From assembly GCF_009730915.1 (NCBI RefSeq), contig NC_052481.1:10740146-10804145 (forward strand): 64,000 nt of DNA, written 5' to 3'. The first letter of the stretch is position 1, and every line of letters starts with the position of its first letter. Both the position numbers and the translations under genes were made by a program. Below, in pieces: positions 10,707 through 23,778 of this stretch. Below the pieces are notes generated by a model. It saw nothing but the letters and a program-made list of their open reading frames with translations. It was not told the DNA's origin and made no database searches. Source of the DNA: Dioscorea cayenensis subsp. rotundata. Its lineage: Eukaryota > Streptophyta > Magnoliopsida > Dioscoreales > Dioscoreaceae.

Positions 10707-13218
10707 TCATAGGGGTTCACAGATGAAGGTTGCCCTCTTACCCATAGCCTGAAAGCATGAAGAGCAAAGCCTCTTGAAGGTAGAGGTGGAGTTATCGGGC
10801 TTGGGACCACCTAGCAATGGTACATCAAATTTGTTCGGTTCACGCACGTCTCCAACAGCCTTGGAGCATTTCCGATTGCGTCTCCTTATCCTCTTCATCT
10901 TCTGGAGCACCTTCTTCAAGTTCCCCATAGTAGATGGTACTTCTTTAGTTGAACCAAGCATCATAACTTCTTCATTTTCCATCTCTTGGTCGAACAAGCC
11001 TTCGTATGGATCCAGATTGAACATTTCCTGCATAGTAGATGGTATTTCTTTAGTCAACAATCTCATCAGTAGTGTTTAGAAAATACAAAGCATCATCGAA
11101 ATCAAGAGAATGGCGCATGGCTTCAGTAAGGCGGTATGTGAGCTTGTCATCTCCAACTCTCAATGTTAGCTCCCCACCATCCATGTTAATCAATGCCTTT
11201 GAAGTCCGCAAGAATGGCCTCCCAAGTATCAAAGGTACATCCGTATCCTCATCGACGTCTAGCACTACAAAGTCAACCCAAAAAATATACTTGTCCACCT
11301 TAACAAGCACGTCTTCAATGAAACCCCTCGGATGTCTCACTGTTTGATCCACCAATTGCAAAGTTATCCCAGTGGGCCTAGGCTCTCCCAAGCCTAGCTT
11401 CTAAACGAAAGTGTATGACATGACGTTGATACTAGCCCCTAAGTCCGCCAATGCCATTTCTTCACCTAAATTGCCAATATTACACGAAATGATGAAGCTT
11501 CCTATGTCTTTCTTCTTGTTTGGCATGTTCTTTTGCAACACCGCCGAGCAAGAAGCATCTAAGATCACTAAAGCACTCTCCTCTAACTTCCTCTTGGGAG
11601 TCAACAAGTTTTTCAAGAATTTTGCATACTTAGGCATTTGAGCCAATGCCTCAGCAAAAGAAATATTGATGTGAAGTTGCTTGAACAAACTCAGAAACTT
11701 CTTGTATTGTTCATCCCCTTGGTCATTCTTCAATCTAGAGGGATAAGGGATTCTTGGCTTGAAAGGTGGAGGTGCCACCTCCTTCTCTTTGTTTGTTCCC
11801 TCTTCAACCTCTATGATCTCGGGTGTGTGTTCATTGTGCTTCTCACTCGGAAGCCTACCTTCAACCTCATGACCACTTCTCAAAGTGATCGCCTTCACAT
11901 GCTCTCTAGGATTGGTCTCGGTATTAGTTGGCAAGCTTTCTTCTGGCCTTTCCGATAGAGACTTCGCAATCAGCCCCACTTGATTTTATAGATTGTGCAA
12001 AAAAGCAGTGTGGTTACAAAGTGTATCCTCAACAGATTAAAACCTTGTATCCGACGATTGCACAAACCTAGTCAAGGCCTTCTCCAAATCTGTTATACGG
12101 TTCTCCAAGCCTAAAACTATGTTCTCCATGTTTGGGCCTTGTTGTTGTTGGAAACCCAGTGGCCCCATGGCCTTTTGTAGACCTTGGTTGCTCCACGAAA
12201 AATTAGGATGATTCTTCCAACCCAGATTGTAGATGTTTCTATATGGATTCCCTTGGTTCCTCAGCGCATTACCCACAAAATCGACATTCCCAACCGAAGA
12301 TTCATCACCAATAGAGATTGGGTAATCAGAGGAAGCATGCCCTCCACCACACCCGGTGCAAGTAGTCATGGCCACCACTCTATTCAAAGTAAGAAGATCT
12401 AACTTCTTACTCAATGATTCCACTTGAGCTGCCAATGAAGTCAATGCATCTATCTCATGGAGCCCGGCCATGTTTTTTCTTCTCCCTAGCATTCCATTGG
12501 TAGCTATTTAACCCTATTTCTTCAATTAATTAACTAACCTCATCGGGGGTCTTGCTACCTAAGATACCTCCTGTTGTAAAAGGTCTGAACAATCATCCAC
12601 TCCTGGAATCCATGTTGTGGGCAAGTTCTCAGGAGCTCCTTGAACCTTTACCACATCTCAAATAGAGACTCCAACTCTGACTATACAAAGGATGAGATCT
12701 CATTCCTAAGCTTTACAGATTTTTCGGGAGGGAAATAACGGGCCAGAAAAGCTTCTACCATCTCCTCCCATGTGGTAATCGATGCTCTAGGTAATGAGTG
12801 TAGCCACTGCTTCGCTCTCCCTTTTAAGAAAAATGGGAAGGCTCTCAACTTGATGGCTCTCAACTCGCTGCTCTCCCCTTTAAGGAAAATTCTCTATATG
12901 ATTGTTTGGATCATCATCAACCAAACCATTGAATTGTGTGGATTGCTGGAACATGTGGATGAATGTCGGCTTTAGCTCGAAGTTCTGAGCTGTAATCGGG
13001 GGACGCACAATACTCGATTGTGTCCCTAATACTGAAGCTCTGGCATAATCAGATAATGTCCGCTGTTGCTCATTATGTTTTGCCATGTTTTTAGATTCTT
13101 CTATTTCCAAATCAGCTAAATTTGACAGTTCTTGCACAGGTTCTTTCCCTTTTCTTCTAAGTGTACATTCAAGCTCGGGATATCCTTCAATCAATCTTGA
13201 GGGGTTCCCTCGGGTTAT
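10707..13218 (-). pseudogene. M1 gag-protease, no pol
   Basis: Gag order: start region (TRGNPS at 13218, where the ATG seen in M2 and M3 is ATA), the GPELER-like stretch, the capsid-like segment with AIKLRAFPF, KQWLHSLPRASITTWEEMV and ARYFPPEKS (12681-12863), then the zinc-knuckle region CTGCGGGHASSDY (last Cys replaced by Tyr), the GWKNHPNFSWSNQG stretch and the KQLHINI tail. Protease follows near 11400-11460; its active-site loop reads ADLGA instead of ADSGA, followed by a stop in the next helix. ILGRPFLRTSKALI is kept. The frame ends at 10707 with SSCFQAMGKRATF and meets the post-pol block; RT, RNase H and integrase are absent. Stops and frameshifts break it in at least five places. A 24-bp copied insert lies at 11032-11055. 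Confidence 0.8.
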
Positions 13219-13369
13219 AACCTGAAGCTGGACCAAAAAGAAAAAAAAAAGAAAATCAGAAAGTTGATGGAACAAGAAGAAATGAACAAGAATGAATGAT
13301 TGAATAGCAAAGAAAACAAAGTACAAAGTATCTCTAAACGCGTACTCCCCGGCAACCGTGCAAAAAATT
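13219..13369 (-). other. M1 leader and degenerate primer binding site
   Basis: Between LTR2 and gag. The primer site (13346-13362, minus strand) keeps GGTTGCCGGGGA of the tRNA-Asp-type site but has changes and one base lost in its TGGCGCC half. Confidence 0.7.
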
Positions 13370-14681
13370 TGACAACGCCCCTTGCTTATGTCCCACAAGT
13401 GCACGGGTTTGTCAAAGTAATAAAATCCCAGATGAGTGAGATATCATATCCACAGGGAGTAGGGAATAAAAATACTTAGATTATTTCAAAATTAAGTCAG
13501 AGATGAATAGTGATATGTGTCACAAGATGTGAAATAACAAAAGTAAAAAAACAAGAAAGAGAGCACAGGAAAGAGAGAAGCTAAGTCAATCGATATAAAT
13601 CGGGTACCCAGATATTGATCCGCCTAGGACAATCGATTCAAGTTTAAGAACCCTCTATTATACTTCCTAATTGATGCAATAATGAGTCGTGGAAATCCTT
13701 AATTACATGATCCCAAATCTAAGGTCAACCATGCCTAACTCTATACATGTCCAGGAGGAAAGATTAAATAACCTCTCAACCTCGCAATCACATAGCATTG
13801 TAATGAGCTCTAGGGATTCCAAATGATAAAAACCCTATTCCTATGTATAGACCAAACCCTTTGGTCCAGGTGAAAGATCCCTAGCCACATTTAAGCCCTA
13901 GATGATAAAATCACTTCAACACTTCACTCCGTTGCACTCACAACAAAGCCCCAGCAGAAGGTCATCCCTTAGCCCATTCACTCTACTATTGTCCACAAAG
14001 AACTCATGGAATGTGGAGGTAGGATAGATCACACCGGAGGAGAAAGGGGATGCTCCGCTACCTCTCGACTTACCCTCTCAACCCTCTCCAGTCTAGCTTT
14101 GTCGAACTCTCATGGTGTGTCACTCACTCACAAGAGTTGCCAAGAAGAACTCTCAACCCTAGTGTCACTCTAGGAGAGCATTCATAAAATCAAGCATACG
14201 AGATTAGAACTCACAATAAACATCAATTAATTGAAAACATAATAAAGAGATTCAATAAAACAATTACATCCTAGGGTTGACAAATACCCAAGTACCCACT
14301 AGGGGTTTAGCTCTCCATGGAACTAGATACAATCAATGAAATCGAATGTAAAAACAAAGCATCCATAGAAAACCACCTCGTTAGTCATGGTGATGGTCTT
14401 GTGGAGAGTCCTCTACTCGTCGCAAGGGTCCCTCTGTCCGGCCTAGGATATACCTCGCCGGATCGATGCCAACAAAAGCTCTCCCACTAACCTTCTTCCA
14501 AACGGCGCGTGATATCAGAGCCATAGAACTTTTCCAAAGCCCTAGCTAATACCTCTCAAAACCCTAGCCGCCACCCTCTCTCAAGTTGGGGAAAAGATGG
14601 AGAAAAGAATACTAAAATCGTGGCTGAAACCGGCTTTTAAAGGGCTGGTATCAAGAATCCATACGCCCTTGTGAGAGCCCC

Positions 14682-16552
14682 TGATAAGTGCTTGTTCGAT
14701 ATGAATGCGAAGTGTTCATTCCTTATGTTAAACATTACTTTTCTTAGGTTTTTACACTAATATGTGTGTTTTTATGTTACTTTTATGAAGGTAGGGTTGT
14801 GAGGCCGAGTATGAAGGAAATAGGCCAATGTGGATCATAATGCACCTATTTTGAAGGAAATCTTGCTAAGGTTCAAACGCGAAGACATAGGTCAGGTGTG
14901 AGATGCTAGAGTATGTGCCAACCTCCTCGCATTCGAGTGAGCACATCCATTTAGAGGGGCACAAAGGCAGTCACACTCGAGCATTCCAATTTATGTACAA
15001 AAGAACGAGAGCTCCACCAACATGTATATCATTGAAGAAGCAAGTGATTCATGATGTAAACGTGTGCCCGTTTGCGTTACCCTGATGAAAATATGGAATT
15101 GGGAAGTTATTCAAGTCAATGACTGTAGCAGAGAACTGCAGCAACACGGTAGCATGTACTGTAGCAACAATATTCACAGCCGGCCGAGAAATCAGAGAAA
15201 CAGAGAATCCACACGGGAATATGGAAATGATCCATGGCCGTGTGGAAATTTCGCAAGGGCGCGTGTACCATCCACGCCCGTGGAGTCGCCCGATTCCAGC
15301 CCTATTTAAAACCGATTCAGCCCCAATTTTGGTATTGTTTTTCTCCATCTTTTCCCCAACTTGAGAGAGGGCTTTGTCTAGGGTTTTGAGGGGTATTGGC
15401 TAGGGGTTTTGAGAGGTTCTATGGCTCCGACATCGCGCGTCGTTTGGAAGAAGGTTATTGGGAGAGCTTTCGTCGGCATCGATCAGGCGAGGTGTATCCT
15501 AGGCCGGACAAAGAATCCCTTGCGACGAGTAGAATACTCTCCACAAGACCATTGACACGACCATCGAGGGGGTTTCTTTATGGATTCATTGCTTTTACAT
15601 TAGATTTCTTTGATTATACTAAACCCCTAGTGGGTACTTGGGTGATTATGAACCCTAGGATGTATTCGTTTCATTGAACTTCTTTATTATGCTTTCAATA
15701 AATTGATGTTTATTGTGAGTTCCAACCTTGAATGCTTGATTGTATGAACATTTCCCCTAGAGTGACACTAGGGTTGAGAGTTCTTGTTGGTAACCTTGTG
15801 AGTGAGTGACACACCACGAGCGTTAGACAAAGCTAGGTTGGAGATGGTTGAGAGGCTGAGTCGGGAGGGACAGGGGCGTCCCCTTTCTTCTCTGACGTGA
15901 TAGATTCTACCTCCGTTCCTCGAGTTCTTTGCGGCCATAATAGAGTGAATGGTCTAAGGGATGAATCTCCGCTGGGGCTTAGTTGCGCGTGCAACGGAGT
16001 GAAGCGTTGAGGGGATCTTAATATCTAGGCCTTAATTGTGGTTAGGGACCTTCCGCCTGGACCAAAGGGTTAGGTCTATAATTAGGAAGAGATTTATCAC
16101 CTGGAATACCTAGAGCTCATTGTAACTTTATTCGAGTGCGAGGTTGAGAGGTTATTTAATCTCTCCTCCGGGACATGAATAGAGTTAGGCATAGTTGACC
16201 TTAGATTTGGGACTATGTATGTAAGGATTTCCACGACTCACCATTGCATTGATTAGGAAGCATAATAGAGAGTTCTTGCACTTGAAGCGATTATCCTAGG
16301 TGAAGCATCATCCGAGTACCCCATCTTTATCGATTGCCTTACCTCCTCCTTACTTTTGCTCTCTTACTTGTTGCTTTTAATTGTTGAGAATTGAATCATT
16401 GTCACACGTATCATTGTTGATATTCCACATAGCTAAGAATCGAATTAAGTGTCTTTACTCCCTACTCCCTATCGATTCGATACCCGCGCACCCGGGATTA
16501 TTACTTCGACAAACCCGTACACTTGCAGGATATATGCAAGGGGATCTTGTCA
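14682..16552 (+). mobile_element. Solo LTR S1 (Athila type), TSD GCCCC
   Basis: 1871 bp from TGATAAGTGC to CTTGTCA, flanked by GCCCC at 14677-14681 and 16553-16557. No internal sequence remains, so the internal region was removed by LTR-LTR recombination. Its start (GATATGAATGCGAAG) and its GGGGATCTTGTCA end match those of S2 rather than those of M1, M2 or M3. A CTATTTAA box is at 15302-15309. Confidence 0.92.
15302..15309 (+). promoter_or_regulatory. LTR TATA-like box in S1
   Basis: CTATTTAA follows ATTCCAGCC and lies just after the U3 palindromes. The same box is at the same place in A (30643-30650, 39058-39065) and P2 (58796-58803); O has CTATAAATA at 26617-26625. This is the likely core promoter, inferred from position and conservation. 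Confidence 0.6.
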
Positions 16553-17131
16553 GCCCCTGTGGATTTTTCACATGGGCGTGTGGAATTTCCACATGCCAGT
16601 GTGGATTCTCTGTTTTCCTGTTTTCTCGGCCGTCTGTGAACAGTGCTGGTACAGTATTCTTGCTACAGTTTTGCTACAATACCCCTACTACAGTACCGGC
16701 CAGAAATACTCCCGAATCCATACTTTCATCGAGGTAATGGAAACGGGCACACGTTTACGTCATGGATCGCTTTGCTTCTTCAATAACGGACATGTTGGTC
16801 GAGATCTTGTTCTATATGCGTAAGTCGGAATGCTTGAATGTGACTGCCCTTGTGCCCCTCCAAATAGTTGTGCTAACTCGAATATGAGGAGTTTGGCACA
16901 CATTCCCGCATCTCAAACCCGACCTATGTCTTCATGTTTGAACCTTAGCAAGATTTCCTCCAAATTGGTGCATTACGACCCACATTGGCTTCTTTCTCTC
17001 ATAATCGGTCTCACAACCCTACCTGCATGAAAGTAACATAAATAAACACATATTAGCGTTAAAACCCGAGAAAGCTAATGCTCAACACAAGGAAAGAACA
17101 CTTCGTATTCTTATTACACAAGCACTTATCA

Positions 17132-18423
17132 AACTCCCCAACACTTAAGCTTTTGCTTGTCCTCAAGCAAAAATTAAAACATTAAAGCATAGACGAAGGA
17201 AATATTGGAAGTACTTGACCTTAGGTTCACCAAAGCATACAAAGAGAGCATTCTACAAGTAAGGCAAACTCCAACACTAAATACAAAAAATCAATGTTCT
17301 ATCTAAAAACTTAAATAAAAAAGGACGGCAAACCTGAAATCGTGTAAGTGTGTGCACTCACTCCAAGCACCCCAAAGTATACTCCTCAATGCTCTAAGTA
17401 CAAGGAACTTATTTATCTACAAAAAAATAACAAAATTTTTCACAGGTGGTAGTAGCTTCACACATCCTTTAAGGTAGCCCTTTCCCAAGCGGACGCTAAG
17501 GTGGCTTTCACACTTTCGAGGTGGTAGCTCTTTCTACCAGAGTGGTAGCTTTCACTCATCCTATGATATAGCTCTTTCTCTTATTAGGGCATAACTAGTA
17601 TCTGACTTATGAGAGTCGCTTCATACTTCATAGTTGGTAGCTCTTTCCACCCAACAACCACAAATAAACAATAAAACTATTTTGTTCCTTCTTTTCATTT
17701 TTTCCATTTTTTTCAGAATTAATACAAGAAACAACTAAAACTAGTCCCTTATATATCAAACATAAGTTTCTAAAAGAGTTCAAAGAGTGAGTAGTGCAAC
17801 AAGTGTCGATCGGGCAAAAATTCCTAGAAATTCAAGCAAAATCTAGAGCATGAAAACATTCAATGTTAACAATTCTCCTAAACTCAAGAATACAATCAAT
17901 GCAACTAAGGTGAACTGCCATTGGCTTTGTAAGCATGTATATCAATCAAAACTAGTATAAAAGAGATGCGTGCACTATGAAACTCCCCCCCCCACCCCCA
18001 CACTTAAGTTGTACATTGTCCCCAATGTACACATGCAAGCTCATTCATAATGTAAATCAATTAAATTCAAATGTGGGAGAAGCAATCAAAACAATACTCC
18101 CCTGACTCCTAGTGTTGCATTTAATGGAGCTAAGTCCTTGGGAGTGTTGTTCCAACGAGTTGTGAAGCTCACACGGCCAAGTGCCAAAACACCTTGGCTG
18201 TCCACATGACAAAGTCTCAATTCCCATGATGACAAGACCATCTGCACTCATACATGAGGGGGTTCATTTAAGCTCAATAAAAACAAACATAACTCGAGTA
18301 TATAAAATATAAGATAATGAATACAACTCGAGGTATCAAATGAAAATAAACTTAGAAGGAAAGTCCTTCCTGAGTTTACAAGTCTGAAATAAAATGCGAA
18401 AGTAAAAGACGAGGAAAATAAAA
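17132..18423 (-). other. M2 region between env-like gene and 3' LTR
   Basis: Non-coding. 3' polypurine tract 17132-17146; ~25-bp GAAAGAGCTACC-type repeat array about 17445-17650; a second polypurine-type tract at 17980-18007 (a long C-run on the plus strand); perfect 9-bp hairpin TGTACATTG/CAATGTACA at 18010-18031; ACACGGCCAAG hairpin at 18171-18202. Confidence 0.75.
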
Positions 18424-19776
18424 TCAAGCGTCGATATCATGCTATGGCTTTGCTGCTGCTACTGGTGATGAAGTACATGGTGGGTCGTCCGATGCCGGAA
18501 TAGGGGATGGAGGTGCCGGAGAAGCCGAGGGGCCTAAAGAGTCCTCGGCCGCAGGACAAATAACGAGCCGATGTCTCGCTCTAAGATCCGCTGTAATGTG
18601 TCAAAACATACCATGAACTCCGTATACTATGCGGCTTGCGTAGCCCTAATATTGGCAATCTCTGCTAAGGCCTCTGCTACCTATGTCCGTATCACCCCCA
18701 CAGTGTTCTCGAGCCTCTCAAAGCGATCCTGGGCTCGAGATGGTGAAAACATGCACACGGGGTGGGTCCTAGGTCACCGGAGGTGCCTCAGTCTCCATAG
18801 GTGCTGACTAGGGCTCGGGGGTAGGCTGGGAAACCTCGGCATCATCTCCCTCCTCCTCGGCTATCTCTATGACCGGTAGAACCAGACCATAAACCTCCGT
18901 CTAAACCCTGCGGACCATGCCCATCAATCTCATCATCTCTAGGCTCAGGGGCGCAGGTATACTCGTCTTCTCGGCCCGGTGAATCACGCCCAGGAGACCC
19001 ATACCCAGAGCTAATCTCATAATGTATGGACCCGAGAAGATCGCTCACAATCTGACATACTAGCCCTAATGTCGAATGTACTCAGCGACGATGTGCCCTA
19101 GATTGATCGGTATGCGCTGCATCATCAAATATAAGTACAGAAGCTCCTGCCGGCTCAAAACCCCAGTACTATCACCACGGCCATTCACTGACCTGCTCAT
19201 GATGGCATGTAGATATCAGTACGCAGGTCAGGAAAGGCACGTGGCCTTGGATAACACCGGCTTATACTTGCCCTAACCACATAATGCTAGGTAAGCTGTC
19301 TGTGGGATCATAGCTCCAGGATAATCTGTCGGTAACTGAGAGTACTCCTCAGTGTCTGTAAAAGCCTTCTCGTACAAGCCGACCCGAACTGAAAACTGAG
19401 TGATACTCAGACTATAGTGATGTCCAAGTGCTCTGAACTAAACTACGTCGAGGTCGTCGAATCTCGCATAGGATCTGTCGAACTCGAATGATGACAAAAC
19501 CTCCAGTATAAGCTTCCGGATGGCTGGCTCTCTAATAGACAATAACTGCCTCCAACCACCCACTGAAATGAGAGCCTCGATCTCATCAGCGAACTCATCC
19601 TCTTACTACAAATCTCTCAATATACTCGTGTCCAAGAACCAAGTCTATCCGAACCGAATTCTCGACAGACGCTCAAAATGAGCCTGATACTCAGGGATAG
19701 TGAATCTCATGCTCTCGGACTTAAGAGATGACTCTCGCGGTCACTTATCAGCTTGCTTCTTTGACCTCTGTGCCAT
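18424..19776 (-). pseudogene. M2 env-like gene (Athila ORF1-type)
   Basis: Start ATG at 19776, three bases after TTTTGCAG. The same motif order as in M1 can be followed to the end (IDA-stop at 18424): the IPEYQAHF segment, the SFEFDRSYARF and FRALGHHYS core, SQLPTDYPGA, SKATCLS, the HAIMSRSVNGRGDSTGVLS stretch, FSGPYIMRL and GMGLL, and an acidic tail. At least eight in-frame stops are spread over the gene, many at Gln, Arg or Trp positions, so it is dead. It keeps the C-terminal half better than M1. Confidence 0.75.
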
Positions 19777-21078
19777 AGTCTGCAAAAGTTGAAAGAGAAT
19801 TGATCAAACAAGTTAATTAAACATAGCTGCAGAAATCCACATGGTCGTGCGGAATTTCTACACGCCTGTGTGGATCCACTAGCCGTGAACAAATACACGG
19901 CCACGCTTCAAACTCCACAAATGCACCATTACAACACTTTTACTTCGTTCTAAATATAAATAATCATTCTGATTGAAAAAATGAGGCATTATTGACTAGT
20001 TTCATCGATGAAAATCATGAATTTGTGAAGGAAATCAAAGATAGGGCTTACGATCGAGTTGAGATGAGAAAGCTTTGAAAACGGCCAGAAAACCAAGCAA
20101 AATCCTTCCAAATTGGCGATATGAGATCGGGAAACAATGTAGAAGTGCTCTCAGACAACTGGAGGATTTCAGGGTGAAGAGAAATGATAATCCTTTTAAA
20201 AGGACTCGCGCTTCTTGGTATTCTACACAGCCGCACGGGAGTGCATAAATTACAGACGCCCATGCACCTCCACAGGAAAGCTTCACAAGGACAGGTGCAC
20301 GCCCCTGTGTGCTCTTGGGAAAACACTGACTGCCTCTGAATGCAAATACACGGGCATTTGAGAAATACCCACGCTCATGGGCCCAACCCACTGGCTAGCC
20401 ACACGCCCTTTTGGTTGCTGTGGACATCTAAGAAAAATTGCTAAGTATTCCGCACGCCCGTGTGGAAATTCCGCACGGGTGTGTGCATTCACAAGCCCAA
20501 CTCACAGGGGCAAGCAAACTCCCCTGTGACTTCTTGGGATGAAGAGACCTCCTCTGCAGAGATTTGCACGGGCCTGCAAAAATTACCCACGCCCGTGCGA
20601 TTTTCACAAGGTCGCCCAATGGGGCGAGTTCAAGCCCCTGTGTGATTTTGGGAAAATCTGCCAATCTCTGAAGGAATTCACAAGCTCATGCGGAAATTAC
20701 CCACGGGTGTGCGAGGATTGCATGGTCATTCACAGGATCGAGTCGAAGCCCCTGTGCCTTCTCTAGATGAGCTCGCAATACAAAACCACGGGCGTGTTAA
20801 TTCGACACGCCCGTGTGTTTTCTCTGGATGCCTTAGAAAATTCTGTATGCTCTACATAAAATTTCTGAACATGTTTACACACTCAGAGCCTGCCCCAATA
20901 TGCAATTTATACCGGTGAAAAACATAAGAAATAGCTCAAACGGCCAAAACTTCACCAAATTCACATGAAAACACATGATGAACATGAAACTACCAAATTA
21001 AGAAAACAGTAAACACTTGGGTTGCCTCCCAAGAAGCGCTTATTTAACGTCACTTAGCTTTACGTACCTTTTCTTACC
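19777..21078 (-). other. M2 spacer with palindrome array
   Basis: No gene. The alternating palindrome array runs from about 20225 to 20830. The post-pol block with TTGGG/CCCAA arms is at 21016-21068. The many overlapping short frames here come from the GC-rich repeats. Confidence 0.75.
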
Positions 21079-23636
21079 TCACAGGGGCTCATAGCTGAAA
21101 GTTGCCCTCTTACCCATAGCTTGGAAGAATGATGAGCAAAATCTCTTGAGGGTAGAGGGTGAATTATCAGGCTTGGTACCGTCTAGCAATGATTCACCCA
21201 GTTTGTTCGGTTCACGCATGTCTCTAACAGCCTTGGAGCATTTCCGGTGGTGTCTCCTAGCCCTCTTCAATTTCCGGAGCACCTTCTTCAAGATCAACGG
21301 GGTAGATGGTACTTCTTCCGTCGAACCAAGCATCATTACTTCTTTATTGTCCTCCTCTTGGTCGAACAAGCCTTCGTATCAATCCGGATTGAACATTTCC
21401 TGCATGTATTCATCAACAATCTCATCAGTAGCGTCTAGAAAATATAAAGTATCAACGAAATCAATAGAATGTCGCATGGCTTCAGCAAGGCAGTATGTAA
21501 GCTTGTCATCTCCAACTCTCAAAGTTACCTCTCCGCCGTCCATGTCAATCAATGCCTTGGAAGTCAACAAAAATGGCCTCCCAAGTATCAAGGGTACATC
21601 CGCATCCTTATCATCGTCTAGCAATATGAAGTCTATAGGAAATATATACTTGTCCACCTTGACAAGAACATCTTCGATGATACCCCTCGGATGTCTCACC
21701 GTTTGATCTGCCAATTGCAAAGTCATCCGAGTAGGCCTAGGCTCGCCCAAGCCTAGCTTTTGAAAGAAGGTGTATTGCACAACGTTGATACTAGCCCCTG
21801 AGTCTGCCAATGCCATTTCTTAACCTAGATTGCTAATATTACATGGAATGATAAAGCTTCCAGGGTCTTTCTTCTTGCTCGGCATGTTCTTTTGCAAAAT
21901 CGCCGAGCAAGATGCATCTAAAATCACTAAAGCACTCTCCTCTAACATCCTTTTGTTGGTCAACAAGTCTTTCAAGAATTTTTCATACTTAGGTATTTGG
22001 GCCAATGTCTCAACAAAATGAATATTAATATGGAGTTGTTTGAACAAACTCACGAACTTCTTGTACTGTTCATTCCCTTAGTCATTCTTCAATCTAGATG
22101 GATAAGATATTCTTGGCTTTAAAAGTGGGGATGCTACCTCCTTCTCTTTGCTTGCTCCCTTCTAAACCTCTATAACCTCGGGTGCGTGTTCAATTGGCTT
22201 CTGACTCAGAAACTTACCCTCAACCTCACGACCACTTCTCAAAGTTATCACCTTCACATGCACTCTAGGGTTGGTCTCGGTATTACTCGGTAAGCTTCCA
22301 TGTGGCCTTTTCGATAGAGACTTCGCAATTTGCCCTACTTAATATTCAAGATTATGCAAAGAGACGGTATCATTGTGAAGTGTAGCCTCAACTGATTGAA
22401 ATCTTGTATCTGAAGATTACACAAACCTAGTTAAGGCCTTCTCCAAATCGTTTATTCGGTTCTCCAAACCTGAAACTTTGTTTTCCATGTTTGGGGCATA
22501 CTGTTGTTGTTGGAAACTCAGTGGCCCTATGGCCTTTTGTGGACCTTGGTTGCTCCACGAGGAATTGGGATGACTCTTCCAACCCGGATTGTAGGTATTG
22601 CTGTATAAATTTCCTTGATTCCTCATGCCATTAGCCACAAAATCGACGTTCTCAACCGAAGATGCATCACCAATAGATATCAGGAAATCAAAGGGAGTAT
22701 GTCCTCTACCGCACCCGGTGCAAGTAATCATGACCGCTACTTTGTTCGAAGTTAGAAGATCTAACTTCTTACTCAATGATTCCACTTTAGCCACCAACGA
22801 AGTCACTGCATCTATCTCATGAAGACCAGCCACATTTTTCTTCTCCCTGGCATTCCACTGGTAGCTGTTTAACCCCATTTCTTCAATATTGATGAGCCTC
22901 ACCGGGGGTCTTGCTACCTAAGGTACATCCTACTGTCGTATCTAAGAGTTGCCTTGTACTCAGATTCAGACTGTTGTAAAAGGTCTGAACAATCATCCAC
23001 TCCGGGAATCCGTGTTATGGGCACTTTCTCAGGAGCTCCTTGAACCTTTCCCACGTCTCAAATAGAGACTCCATATCTAATTGTACAAAGGATGAGATCT
23101 CATTCCTAAGCTGTACAGATTTTCCGGGAGGAAAATAACGGCCAAGAAAAGCTTCTACCATCTTCACCCATGTGGTAATTGATGCTCTAGGTAATGAATG
23201 TAACCACTGCTTCGCTCTTTCTTTCAAGGAAAATGGGAAGGCTCTCAACTTTATGGCATCATCCGTTACCCCATTTATCTTCAACATATCACACACCTCG
23301 AGAAAGTTCTCTATATGAATGTTTGGATCCTCATCGCCTAAACCATTAAACTGTGTGGATTGCTGTAACATGTGGATGAATGCCAGCTTCAGCTTGAAGT
23401 TCTAAGCTGTAATCGGGGGACGCACAATACTTGATTGTGTCCCCAACACTGAAGGTCTGGCATAATCGGATAATGTCCGCTGCTACTCATTCTGTTTTGT
23501 GATTTTTTTTATATTCTTCTACTTCCAAATCAGCTAGATTAAACTGTTCTTGCACAGGTTCTTTCCCTTTTCTTCTAAGTGTACGTTCGAGCTCAGGATC
23601 TCCTTTAATCAATATTGAGGGGTTCACTCGGGTCAT
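21079..23636 (-). pseudogene. M2 gag-protease, no pol
   Basis: Start ATG at 23636. The capsid-like part is open at 23015-23371 (the AIKLRAFPFSLKERAKQW stretch, SLPRASITTW, GRYFPPGKS, WERFKELLRKCP). The zinc-knuckle region reads CTGCGRGHTPFDF, so the final Cys is lost. The protease piece 21379-21816 keeps the ADSGA active site, the LADQTVRHPRGIIEDV stretch and LILGRPFL; a stop lies just before its MALADSGA. The last part (21079-21369) ends SSFFQAMGKRATF, then the post-pol block. There is no RT or integrase. Several stops occur in the N-terminal gag (around 23400-23520). Confidence 0.8.
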
Positions 23637-23778
23637 AACCTGGAGCTGCACCATAAGAAAAAAAACAAAATCAGAACGATGATAGAAAAGAAGATATGAA
23701 ATAGAAAGGATGAATAGCTAAGAAAACAAGGTGCAAAGTATCTTTAAACGCCTACTCCCCGGCAACGGCGAAAAAACT
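23637..23778 (-). other. M2 leader and primer binding site
   Basis: The minus-strand primer site 23756-23773 keeps CGCCGTTGCCGGGGA; the first bases of the canonical TGGCGCC half are altered. The rest is AT-rich leader. Confidence 0.75.

Larger units (their letters stand above)
13370..17131 (-). mobile_element. LTR2, shared by M1 and M2, interrupted by solo LTR S1
   Basis: From TGACAACGCC at 13370 to CTTATCA at 17131. Without S1 and one TSD copy it is about 1.89 kb. It adjoins a primer site on the left (making it a 5' LTR for M1) and a polypurine tract on the right (making it a 3' LTR for M2). Confidence 0.85.
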
